DNA of 64,000 bases from an uncultured Draconibacterium sp. (GTDB taxonomy: Bacteria > Bacteroidota > Bacteroidia > Bacteroidales > Prolixibacteraceae), in contig NZ_OY781982.1 in the NCBI RefSeq assembly GCF_963677565.1, positions 310,001 to 374,000 of the forward strand. The letters run 5' to 3'. This document shows, piece by piece, positions 45,113 through 53,339 of this stretch; positions within the stretch are counted from its first letter, which is position 1, and each line of letters begins with the position of its first letter. Made by a program: the position numbers and the translations under genes. Under the pieces are notes generated by a model. It saw only the letters and a list, made by a program, of their open reading frames with translations. It did not search any database and had not been told where the DNA came from.

Positions 45113-46466
45113 CGAAAATATGATGACTAGAATTTTTGTAACAATGATGCTAATGCTTGCGGTACTTACCGGGGCAAACGCTCAGGATAAAGTTATCGAC
45201 CAGATTGTAGCCGTGGTTGGTGGTAACATTATTTTGAAATCCGACATCGAAAATATGCACATCAATAATCAGGCACAGGGACTTACCTCTGAAGGCGATA
45301 TGAAGTGCGAGATACTGGAAGATTTTTTGATTAACAAACTACTGGTTGCCGAGGCAGAACTGGATACATTAATTACAGTAACACCGAGCCAGGTTAATCA
45401 GCAAATGGACGGACAGTTGCAAATGTACCTGCAACATTTTGGCACTGAAAGTGCCGTTGAAGCCTATTTCAACAAGCCAATTGCCAGCATTAAAGCTGAT
45501 ATGCAGGAAGCTATTCGCGAACAATTATTAAGTCAGCAAATGCGCTCAAAAATTGTTGAGAATGTAACAGTTACTCCATCAGAGGTGCGTTACAACTACC
45601 GCAACCTGAGTAAAGATGAAATTCCAACTATTCCGGCGCAATACGAGTATGCACAAATAACTGTTCAGCCACAGATTGACCTGGAGGAAGAAAACCGAGT
45701 AAAGGCCAAATTGCGCGAGATTAAAAAACGTATTGAAAACGGTTCGAGCTTTGCCGCCATGGCTGTGATTTATTCTGAGGGACCATCGGCAAAAGACGGT
45801 GGTGTTATTGGATACTCGGGACGAGCACAACTTGATCCGGCTTATGCATCTGCAGCTTTCAACCTGAAAGGCGACAAAGTTTCGAACGTGGTAAAAAGTG
45901 CTTTCGGATATCACATTATTCAGCTTGTTGACAAACAAGGAGGTAAAGTAAACACGCGTCATATTTTGATGAAACCTAAAGTTTCGGTAGAAGCAAAAGA
46001 GGAAGCCTACGAACGATTGGACAGCCTTGCCAACCTGATTCGCAAAGATGAAATTGCATTCGATCAGGCTGCGCAAATGTTTTCGTACGATAAAAATACC
46101 AGAAACAATGGCGGTATTGCGATTAACATGAACACCATGTCGTCGAAATTTTCGATTGAAGAAGTTGATGCCGACGTAAGTAAAATAATTACTCAAATGA
46201 ACATCAATGAGATTTCAGAGCCTTTTGAAACCATTGACATGGAAAACCAGCAGGAGGTGTATAAAATTATCAAGCTGCTAAAGAAAACAGACGCACACAA
46301 GGCTAACCTGCAGGACGACTACCAGACACTTGCAGAAATGTACCTGGCCAAAAAGAAAGAACAGGTGCTGCAGGAATGGATAGCTGATCGCCAGTCGCAA
46401 ACCTATATTCGCATCGACAGAACTTACGCCAATTGCAACTTTCAATTTGACAACTGGATTAAATAA
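45093..46466 (+). CDS. surA: SurA-like periplasmic foldase
   Basis: The 457-aa secreted protein has a signal peptide (MMLMLAVLTGANAQ), the SurA opening DQIVAVVGGNIILKSDIE and two parvulin domains (YAQITVQPQ..GGVIGYSGRAQL, NTRHILMKPK). It is the closest of the three to true SurA. An ATG at 45120 would shorten the leader but keep the signal peptide. Its job is delivering unfolded beta-barrel proteins to the BAM complex. Confidence 0.88.
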   Translation: MKRKQISENMMTRIFVTMMLMLAVLTGANAQDKVIDQIVAVVGGNIILKSDIENMHINNQAQGLTSEGDMKCEILEDFLINKLLVAEAELDTLITVTPSQVNQQMDGQLQMYLQHFGTESAVEAYFNKPIASIKADMQEAIREQLLSQQMRSKIVENVTVTPSEVRYNYRNLSKDEIPTIPAQYEYAQITVQPQIDLEEENRVKAKLREIKKRIENGSSFAAMAVIYSEGPSAKDGGVIGYSGRAQLDPAYASAAFNLKGDKVSNVVKSAFGYHIIQLVDKQGGKVNTRHILMKPKVSVEAKEEAYERLDSLANLIRKDEIAFDQAAQMFSYDKNTRNNGGIAINMNTMSSKFSIEEVDADVSKIITQMNINEISEPFETIDMENQQEVYKIIKLLKKTDAHKANLQDDYQTLAEMYLAKKKEQVLQEWIADRQSQTYIRIDRTYANCNFQFDNWIK

Positions 46467-46483
46467 CCCACGAATTTTTATTT

Positions 46484-47446
46484 ATGAATTTTAAAAACGA
46501 CGTTGAAGCCTTAGATGCTCTTCAGGCAAAATACGAGGACCTGAAGAAAGAGATAACAACAGTAATTTATGGACAAGATGAGATTGTAACCCAGGTTTTA
46601 ATTTCATTGTTTAGCCGCGGACACGTTTTACTAATTGGTGTTCCGGGACTTGCAAAAACATTATTGGTAACAACTATTGCCAAAATTCTGGGATTAAAAT
46701 ACAACCGCATCCAATTTACTCCCGATCTGATGCCATCGGATATTATCGGCACGGAAATTCTCGACAATGAGCGTAACTTCAAATTCATACAGGGACCACT
46801 GTTTGCCAACATTATCCTGGCCGACGAAATAAACCGTACACCGCCAAAAACACAGTCGGCGTTATTGGAAGCCATGCAGGAACGTGCAATAACTGCAGCC
46901 GGTCAGCATTTTGAGTTAGACAGACCGTTTTTTGTTTTGGCAACACAAAACCCAATTGAGCAGGAAGGAACTTATCCCCTGCCCGAGGCGCAACTCGACC
47001 GTTTTATGTTTTCGGTATGGCTTGATTATCCAAAACTTGAAGACGAAATTACGATTGTAAAAAATACGACCAGCATACAAAATGCCGAGTTGAAACCGGT
47101 TATTTCAGGAAAAGAAATTCTCTATTACCAGGATTTAATTCGTAAAATTCCGGTAAATGATAATGTATTGCGTTATGCAGTTACACTTGCAGCAAAGACA
47201 CGTCCGGAGAATGAGAATTCGGCAGAGATAGCTAACGACTACCTGAAATGGGGTGCCGGACCGCGTGCATCTCAATACCTGGTTTTGGGTGCAAAAACGC
47301 ATGCTGCATTGCATGGAAAGTATTCGCCCGACATTGAGGACGTAAAAGCTGTTGCCCCATCAATATTAAGGCACCGTATTATAAAAAATTACAAAGCCGA
47401 AGCTGAAAATATTTCAATCGACGAAATCATCGACAAACTGCTTTAA
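46484..47446 (+). CDS. MoxR-family AAA+ ATPase
   Basis: The 320-aa ATPase has Walker A GVPGLAKTLL, Walker B IILADEINRTPPKTQSALLEAMQE and the sensor FVLATQNPIEQEGTYPLPEAQLDRF. MoxR ATPases act as chaperones for complexes with VWA proteins, yet no DUF58 or VWA gene follows here. It starts 17 bases after surA, and its stop overlaps the OstA-like gene by one base (TAATG). Confidence 0.93.
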   Translation: MNFKNDVEALDALQAKYEDLKKEITTVIYGQDEIVTQVLISLFSRGHVLLIGVPGLAKTLLVTTIAKILGLKYNRIQFTPDLMPSDIIGTEILDNERNFKFIQGPLFANIILADEINRTPPKTQSALLEAMQERAITAAGQHFELDRPFFVLATQNPIEQEGTYPLPEAQLDRFMFSVWLDYPKLEDEITIVKNTTSIQNAELKPVISGKEILYYQDLIRKIPVNDNVLRYAVTLAAKTRPENENSAEIANDYLKWGAGPRASQYLVLGAKTHAALHGKYSPDIEDVKAVAPSILRHRIIKNYKAEAENISIDEIIDKLL

Positions 47447-49032
47447 TGTCATTTTATCGTATTAATATAAGCGCCGGATTGCGCACTTTGACCTCGCTCG
47501 TCCTCCTCTTTATACTTCTACTGGCATCCGAAAAAGGTAATGCCCAGGAAAAGAAACGAGTGGAAATTCTACAGGCAGAATCATTAGAACAAAGTGAGAA
47601 TATTGCTAACGCCCAGCGTTTGATTAACGACGTAATTATCCGGCACGAAGGAGTTTTAATGTATTGCGACAGCGCTTACACCTATGAAGGTACAAACCGT
47701 GTTGATGCTTTTGGCAATGTACATATTAACCAGGGAGACACCTTGCACTTGTATGCCAGAAAAGTTTTTTATGATGGCGACCGCAGTTTTGCACAAGCTA
47801 TAAATAATGTAAAGCTGGTAAATCCTGAAATGACGCTGTATACCGATACGTTGGATTACGACATGAACCTGAATGTTGGCTATTACGACTGTTTTGGAAA
47901 GATTGTAGACAGCACCAACGTTCTCACTAGTAAAGTCGGTAAATATTTCCTCGACAATAATGAAGCGCATTTTACCGACAGTGTGGTAGGTTACTCCGAC
48001 AAATATACCATCGACAGCGAAGACCTGCGTTACAACACGCAAACCGAGGTCATCTATTTTAAAGGGCCAACAACTATTCGCGACTCGGTTAATACACTGT
48101 ACGCTGAAGATGGTTGGTACAATACTCAAAGTGGTGAGGCGGATCTAAATCTGCATCCAATGGTTTATAACGATACACAATCGATTGAAGCCAAACAAAT
48201 TAGCTACAATAAAGAGAATGGAGATGGTTACGCCGAAGGGAATGTGCATATTGAGGACTACGAAAACCGAACGATAATTAAAGGGAACAAAGTAGTTTAC
48301 AATGATGAAAAAGAAACGGCCGTTGCTACCGACTCGGCTGTCTTTATTTCTTACAATGAAACCGACAGCCTCTTTCTGCATGCCGATACCTTAAAAAGCA
48401 TTCCCGACACAATTGAGGGAGAAAACCTGGTGATGGCATATTACGGCGTGCGCTTTTTCCGCAATGATGTGCAGGGTATTTGCGACTCGCTCATGTATTT
48501 TACCAAAGACTCGCTGGTACAACTTCACCGAAATCCTGTGATTTGGAGCGAACAACACCAGCTTAGTGCCGAATACATCGAAATGATTCAACATACCAAC
48601 GCGCCGAATGAAATGCACATGATGAAAAATAGTTTTATCATTTCGAAACAGGACACAGGACGGTTCGATCAAATTAAAGGGAAGGACATGACCGGCTACA
48701 TCGTTAATGGCAAACTTCGCAATATCGATGTTGACGGCAACGGACAAACCTTGTATTATGCCCGCGACAAGGAGGCTGTTATTGGTCTGAACAGAGCTGA
48801 AAGCAGTAATATAGGAATTCGCTTTAAAGACGGACAGGTTCATGCAATTGCATTTCAGAAACAACCCGAGGGGCAACTAAAACCTATTTTAAATCTGGAA
48901 GAGGGAGAAAAAACACTGCCCGGATTCGAATGGAAAATAGAACTCCGACCACTTTCGAAAAATGACATTTTTGAGCGATCGGAAAAGAAAGCAGAAGTAA
49001 CAAAGCAAGAGAATAGCCCAACTGATCAGTAA
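47446..49032 (+). CDS. OstA/LptA-like periplasmic protein
   Basis: The 528-aa secreted protein has a signal peptide (LVLLFILLLASEKGNAQ) and repeated OstA-type beta segments: VLMYCDSAYTYEGTNRVDAFGNVHI and GDGYAEGNVHIEDYENRTIIKGNKV. These form the beta-jellyroll of LPS-transport proteins LptA/LptC/LptD. It is much longer than LptA and lacks the LptD barrel, so it may be a bridge or scaffold form found in Bacteroidota. It ends the envelope-biogenesis run. Confidence 0.82.
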   Translation: MSFYRINISAGLRTLTSLVLLFILLLASEKGNAQEKKRVEILQAESLEQSENIANAQRLINDVIIRHEGVLMYCDSAYTYEGTNRVDAFGNVHINQGDTLHLYARKVFYDGDRSFAQAINNVKLVNPEMTLYTDTLDYDMNLNVGYYDCFGKIVDSTNVLTSKVGKYFLDNNEAHFTDSVVGYSDKYTIDSEDLRYNTQTEVIYFKGPTTIRDSVNTLYAEDGWYNTQSGEADLNLHPMVYNDTQSIEAKQISYNKENGDGYAEGNVHIEDYENRTIIKGNKVVYNDEKETAVATDSAVFISYNETDSLFLHADTLKSIPDTIEGENLVMAYYGVRFFRNDVQGICDSLMYFTKDSLVQLHRNPVIWSEQHQLSAEYIEMIQHTNAPNEMHMMKNSFIISKQDTGRFDQIKGKDMTGYIVNGKLRNIDVDGNGQTLYYARDKEAVIGLNRAESSNIGIRFKDGQVHAIAFQKQPEGQLKPILNLEEGEKTLPGFEWKIELRPLSKNDIFERSEKKAEVTKQENSPTDQ

Positions 49033-49227
49033 TTGATTATAACTTGAAACAGATTTATCTTCGTGCCCCGGCGATATTACAACTTTTTAAACTATTGCCT
49101 TTCTAATTTTTACTTTTGCCTGAAAATAAAAGTTACTCTAATGTTAACACAAAACAGACATTTCAGTATTATTCTTCTTTTTTTAAGAAAAAACGCCCAT
49201 TTCATTTTCATTTTAAAATAATATTTT

Positions 49228-49235
49228 CATATTTG
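49228..49235 (+). promoter_or_regulatory. Candidate promoter of the leu operon leader
   Basis: CATATTTG has one mismatch to TAnnTTTG and lies 17 bases before the leader-peptide ATG. Nothing better is seen in the AT-rich 49033-49227 stretch. Confidence 0.4.
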
Positions 49236-49252
49236 CAGGAAATCATAAGCAA

Positions 49253-49324
49253 ATGACAAAAAATATCAACATTTCTATTCTTAACCTCATTATTGGTATC
49301 CTTCTTCTAACAAGGAAGAAATGA
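49253..49324 (+). CDS. leuL: Ile/Leu-rich attenuation leader peptide
   Basis: A 23-codon frame encodes MTKNINISILNLIIGILLLT followed by RKK. Six isoleucines and five leucines make up nearly half of it, with an LLL run near the end. It stops at TGA just as the first arm of the antiterminator starts. The composition, size and place before a leucine operon are those of a branched-chain attenuation peptide. No other role fits. Confidence 0.82.
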   Translation: MTKNINISILNLIIGILLLTRKK

Positions 49325-49390
49325 GAATGGTATGTTGATTAACGATATTGGATTAAAGAAGCCATTCTCACATTGAGGATGGCTTTTTTC
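49323..49390 (+). promoter_or_regulatory. Terminator/antiterminator attenuator of the leu operon
   Basis: The terminator stem is AGCCATTCTCA (49360-49370) with TGAGGATGGCT (49374-49384) and a T run (49385-49389). A competing antiterminator pairs GAGAATGG (49323-49330), overlapping the leader stop codon, with CCATTCTC (49362-49369). A ribosome stalled on Ile/Leu codons would leave GAGAATGG free to pair; one at the stop codon would cover it and allow termination. Decayed 'cttcggactcccg' repeat words follow (49402-49472). Confidence 0.8.
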
Positions 49391-49539
49391 ATGATAGAAA
49401 AAGTTCGAAGCGCGAAGTCAGAAGACAGAAGTAGAAAAATTCTTCCGACTCCCGTCTCCGGTCTTCCGGTCAAATGGTTATGATTTGAAACAGACGATTT
49501 GATAAAACAGTATAACAAGAATTGAAAAACAAATAGATC

Positions 49540-51045
49540 ATGAGCGACAGACTTTACATTTTCGACACAACTTTGAGGGACGGAGAACAGGTCCCCGGTT
49601 GTCAGTTGAACACAGTAGAAAAGATTGAAGTTGCCAAAGCATTGCAGGAATTGGGAGTTGATGTAATTGAAGCAGGATTCCCCATTTCGAGCCCCGGCGA
49701 TTTTGAATCGGTAGTAGAGATTTCGAAAGCGGTTACATGGCCAACAATTACAGCCTTAACCCGCGCAGTACAAAAAGATATTGATGTTGCAGCCGAATCA
49801 CTCAAGTACGCCAAAAAAGGTCGTATTCACACTGGTATCGGAACATCAGATTTTCATATTTACCACAAACTCAACTCAAACCCTGATGCGATTATCGAAC
49901 GTGGTGTTGAGGCGGTTAAATACGCAAAAAAATACGTTGAAGATGTAGAGTTTTATGCTGAAGATGCAGGGCGTACCGGAAACGAGTACCTGGCCCGCGT
50001 TATTGAGGCAGTAATTAAAGCCGGTGCTACTGTTGTAAATATACCGGATACCACCGGTTACACATTGCCACACGAATTTGGTGCAAAAATCAAATACCTG
50101 ATGGACAACGTGCCAAACATCCACAAAGCGATTATCTCAACGCACTGTCATAACGATTTGGGAATGGCAACAGCCAACACTGTTTCGGGAATCCTGAATG
50201 GTGCCCGCCAGGCAGAGGTTACCATTAACGGAATTGGCGAACGCGCCGGAAACACCTCGTTGGAAGAGGTGGTAATGACATTAAAAACACATTACAAAGC
50301 ACTGGGAATTGAAACAGGTGTAAATACCAAGAAAATTTACGGTACAAGCCGATTGGTTTCTACTTTGATGAACATGCCGGTGCAGCCTAACAAAGCTGTT
50401 GTTGGACGTAACGCATTTGCCCACTCGTCGGGTATTCACCAGGATGGTGTATTGAAAAACCGCGAGAACTACGAGATTATGGATCCAACAGACGTGGGCA
50501 TCAACGAATCGGCAATTTTATTGACTGCACGAAGTGGTCGCGCAGCGTTGAAACACCGTTTGGAGTTGTTAGGATTCGAGTTGGATAAAGAAAAACTTGA
50601 CGAGGTTTACGAAGAGTTCCTGAAACTGGCCGACAAGAAAAAAGATATTCGTGATGACGATATCGCGTTGTTGGTTGGCGATGCAACACGTAAAGAACAC
50701 CGCATTAAATTGGATTACCTGCAAGTTGTTACCGGAAAGAGCCTGAAACCAATGGCAACTGTACGCCTGAACATTTCAGGTGAGAAATTCGATGCCACTT
50801 CTGATGGTAACGGTCCGGTTGATGCAGCAATTAAAGCGGTTAAAAAAATTATTCACCGTCAGGTAGTTATCGAGGAATTCCTGGTACAAGCAATTACCCG
50901 CGGTAGCGATGACATTGGTAAAGTACACATGCAGGTGGAATACGAAGATGCGATCTACCATGGTTTTGGTGCTCACACCGACATTATTACGGCTTCGGTT
51001 GAGGCCTTTTTAGATGCCATTAACAAACTGCCGGCAGCATTGTAA
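49540..51045 (+). CDS. leuA: 2-isopropylmalate synthase
   Basis: The 501-aa enzyme condenses acetyl-CoA with 2-oxoisovalerate, the first step of leucine synthesis. The TIM barrel has IFDTTLRDGEQVPGCQLN, the metal-binding STHCHNDLGMATANT and NGIGERAGN; the C-terminal allosteric domain runs from about 390 (SLKPMATVRLNISG) and is the site of leucine feedback. The DGEQVPG and HCHND motifs and the length are typical of LeuA itself, contrasting with the second paralogue at 53340. Confidence 0.95.
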   Translation: MSDRLYIFDTTLRDGEQVPGCQLNTVEKIEVAKALQELGVDVIEAGFPISSPGDFESVVEISKAVTWPTITALTRAVQKDIDVAAESLKYAKKGRIHTGIGTSDFHIYHKLNSNPDAIIERGVEAVKYAKKYVEDVEFYAEDAGRTGNEYLARVIEAVIKAGATVVNIPDTTGYTLPHEFGAKIKYLMDNVPNIHKAIISTHCHNDLGMATANTVSGILNGARQAEVTINGIGERAGNTSLEEVVMTLKTHYKALGIETGVNTKKIYGTSRLVSTLMNMPVQPNKAVVGRNAFAHSSGIHQDGVLKNRENYEIMDPTDVGINESAILLTARSGRAALKHRLELLGFELDKEKLDEVYEEFLKLADKKKDIRDDDIALLVGDATRKEHRIKLDYLQVVTGKSLKPMATVRLNISGEKFDATSDGNGPVDAAIKAVKKIIHRQVVIEEFLVQAITRGSDDIGKVHMQVEYEDAIYHGFGAHTDIITASVEAFLDAINKLPAAL

Positions 51046-51063
51046 ATTATAGAGTATAACGCT

Positions 51064-51142
51064 GTCATTTCGACGACGCAGGAGGAGAAATCTGTTTACT
51101 TTAAGTTGACAGATTTCTCAGTCTTTCATCCTTCGAAATGAC
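51064..51142. repeat. 79-bp palindromic repeat between leuA and leuC
   Basis: GTCATTTCGA at the left end and TCGAAATGAC at the right end are perfect inverted copies. The inner arms GAGAAATCTGT and ACAGATTTCTC also pair. It is nearly the same as the element at 53235-53312. Confidence 0.85.
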
Positions 51143-51156
51143 ATCAAAATAAAATC

Positions 51157-52557
51157 ATGACAGCAAAAACATTATTTGATAAGATTTGGGATGCACATGT
51201 AGTGAAACAGGTAGAAGGCGGCCCAAATGTATTGTATATCGACCGTCACTTTATTCACGAAGTAACGAGTCCGGTGGCCTTCTTAGGATTGAAAAACCGC
51301 GGATTGAAAGTTTATCGTCCGGATCAAACTACAGCTACTCCCGACCATAACGTTCCTACTATCAACCAGCACATGTCGATCAAAGACGAACTTTCGCGCA
51401 ACCAGGTTGACATGCTGAAAAAGAACTGCGATGAGAACGGTATTGTTTATCACGGTTTAGGAACTGAAGGTCACGGTGTGGTACACATTATTGGCCCTGA
51501 AATGGGATTAACCCAGCCGGGAATGACCATTGTTTGTGGCGACAGCCACACATCTACTCACGGAGCTTTTGGTGCCATTGCTTTTGGTATTGGTACCAGC
51601 GAGGTGGAAATGGTTTTGGCCAGCCAGTGCATTATGCAGCCTAAACCAAAGAAAATGCGCATCACCGTTAACGGAACTTTAGACAAAGGTGTAACGGCAA
51701 AAGATATCGCACTTTACATTATTTCTAAAATATCGACCAGTGGTGGTACCGGTCACTTTATCGAGTATGCAGGTTCGGCAATTACCAGCCTGACAATGGA
51801 AGGCCGTATGACACTTTGTAACCTGAGTATTGAAAGTGGTGCCCGTGGCGGTATGATTGCTCCGGATGAAACAACTTTCAATTATGTAAAAGGCCGTCAG
51901 TTTGCACCAAAAGGTGAAGACTGGGACATAGCCATGGAAAAATGGGCGGAATTAAAATCAGACGAAGATGCCGTTTTTGATACGGAATACACTTTTGATG
52001 CTGCTGACATTGAGCCGATGATTACTTACGGAACAAACCCTGGAATGGGAATTGGTGTTTCGCAAACGATTCCAACTTCAGAAGGATTGTCGGGAACCGA
52101 TAAAACAACGTATCAGAAATCGTTGCAATACATGGGATACAACGAAGGCGATGCCATGAAAGGCAAACCGGTTGATTTTGTATTCCTGGGAAGCTGTACT
52201 AACGGTCGTATTGAGGATTTCCGCGAATTTGCCGCTTTTGTTAAAGGCAAGAAAAAAGCCGATAACGTTACGGCGTGGTTGGTCCCAGGATCAAAACAGG
52301 TACAGAACCAAATTGAAGCCGAAGGACTTGTTCCGATTTTGGAAGAAGCAGGTTTTGAGTTGCGTCAGCCGGGATGTTCTGCATGTCTGGCAATGAACGA
52401 CGATAAAATACCAATGGGGAAATATTCTGTTTCAACGTCGAACAGAAACTTTGAAGGTCGCCAGGGACCGGGTGCTCGCACTTTGCTTGCAAGCCCACTT
52501 ACAGCTGCAGCAGCCGCAGTATCTGGTGTAATTGCAGATCCTAGAGACTTGATGTAG
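51157..52557 (+). CDS. leuC: 3-isopropylmalate dehydratase large subunit
   Basis: The 466-aa aconitase-family subunit binds a 4Fe-4S cluster with cysteines in FLGSCTNGR and PGCSACLAMN. Other landmarks are GDSHTSTHGAFGAIAFGIGTSE and EGRQGPGARTLLASP. With LeuD it isomerises 2- to 3-isopropylmalate and would also act on citramalate if that is made by the 53340 product. The end is followed by 'cgcaaagcgcgaagcgc' repeat words (52558-52622). Confidence 0.96.
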   Translation: MTAKTLFDKIWDAHVVKQVEGGPNVLYIDRHFIHEVTSPVAFLGLKNRGLKVYRPDQTTATPDHNVPTINQHMSIKDELSRNQVDMLKKNCDENGIVYHGLGTEGHGVVHIIGPEMGLTQPGMTIVCGDSHTSTHGAFGAIAFGIGTSEVEMVLASQCIMQPKPKKMRITVNGTLDKGVTAKDIALYIISKISTSGGTGHFIEYAGSAITSLTMEGRMTLCNLSIESGARGGMIAPDETTFNYVKGRQFAPKGEDWDIAMEKWAELKSDEDAVFDTEYTFDAADIEPMITYGTNPGMGIGVSQTIPTSEGLSGTDKTTYQKSLQYMGYNEGDAMKGKPVDFVFLGSCTNGRIEDFREFAAFVKGKKKADNVTAWLVPGSKQVQNQIEAEGLVPILEEAGFELRQPGCSACLAMNDDKIPMGKYSVSTSNRNFEGRQGPGARTLLASPLTAAAAAVSGVIADPRDLM

Positions 52558-52641
52558 AACCGCAAAGCGCGAAGCGCAAAGAGCAAAGCGAAAAAGGTCG
52601 CAAAGCTCAATGCTCTTGGCACTATGCTCAATTATAAAAAC

Positions 52642-53229
52642 ATGGCATACGATAAATTTTCAAAAATAAATTCACCGGCAGTACCTCTGCCCTACGAAAA
52701 TGTAGATACCGACCAGATTATTCCTGCCCGCTTTTTGAAAGCGGTGGAACGTAAAGGATTTGGCGATAACCTTTTCCGCGACTGGCGGTATGAAAACGAT
52801 GGAAGTCCGAAAGCTGATTTCCCGTTAAACAACGATAAATATTCAGGTAAAATCCTGGTAGGCGGTAAGAACTTTGGTAGCGGATCGAGCCGTGAGCACG
52901 CCGCATGGGCCCTCTACGATTATGGTTTCCGTGTGGTAGTTTCAAGCTTTTTCGCCGATATTTTTAAAGGAAACGCCTTGAACAACGGACTATTACCGGT
53001 TGTTGTTTCACCAGAGTTCCTTGAGAAAATCTTTGCTCAGATTGAAAAAGATGCAGATTCAACTTTCGAAGTCGATCTTCCAAATCAGAAATTCACTATA
53101 ACAGCTACAGGTGAATCGTCTGATTTCGAGATCAATCCGTACAAAAAACATTGTTTGCAAAACGGATTGGATGATATCGACTACCTGGTTGAAATGAAGG
53201 AGCAGATTGCAGAATTTGAGGCTAATTAG
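52642..53229 (+). CDS. leuD: 3-isopropylmalate dehydratase small subunit
   Basis: The 195-aa swivel-domain subunit shows PYENVDTDQIIPARFLK and GGKNFGSGSSREHAAWALYDYG, the substrate-binding loop of LeuD. The ATG at 52642 gives the usual N-terminus MAYDKFSKINSPAVPL; an in-frame ATG at 52624 would add six residues. It pairs with LeuC. Confidence 0.95.
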   Translation: MAYDKFSKINSPAVPLPYENVDTDQIIPARFLKAVERKGFGDNLFRDWRYENDGSPKADFPLNNDKYSGKILVGGKNFGSGSSREHAAWALYDYGFRVVVSSFFADIFKGNALNNGLLPVVVSPEFLEKIFAQIEKDADSTFEVDLPNQKFTITATGESSDFEINPYKKHCLQNGLDDIDYLVEMKEQIAEFEAN

Positions 53230-53234
53230 TTGCT

Positions 53235-53312
53235 GTCATTTCGAACCTGAAGAATGAAGGTGAGAAATCTGTTTCAATTAACAGATTTCTCGTCGTTCCT
53301 CCTCGAAATGAC
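53235..53312. repeat. 78-bp palindromic repeat between leuD and the second synthase
   Basis: The ends GTCATTTCGA/TCGAAATGAC and inner arms GAGAAATCTGT/ACAGATTTCTC match the element at 51064. The sequence between the arms differs moderately. Confidence 0.85.
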
Positions 53313-53339
53313 ATGATAAATTGAAACAGACAGACAAAA

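Noticed and set aside
45579..46196. 205-codon frame opposite surA
   Set aside because: It is a shadow of the conserved SurA frame, without a promoter, and its translation is not protein-like.
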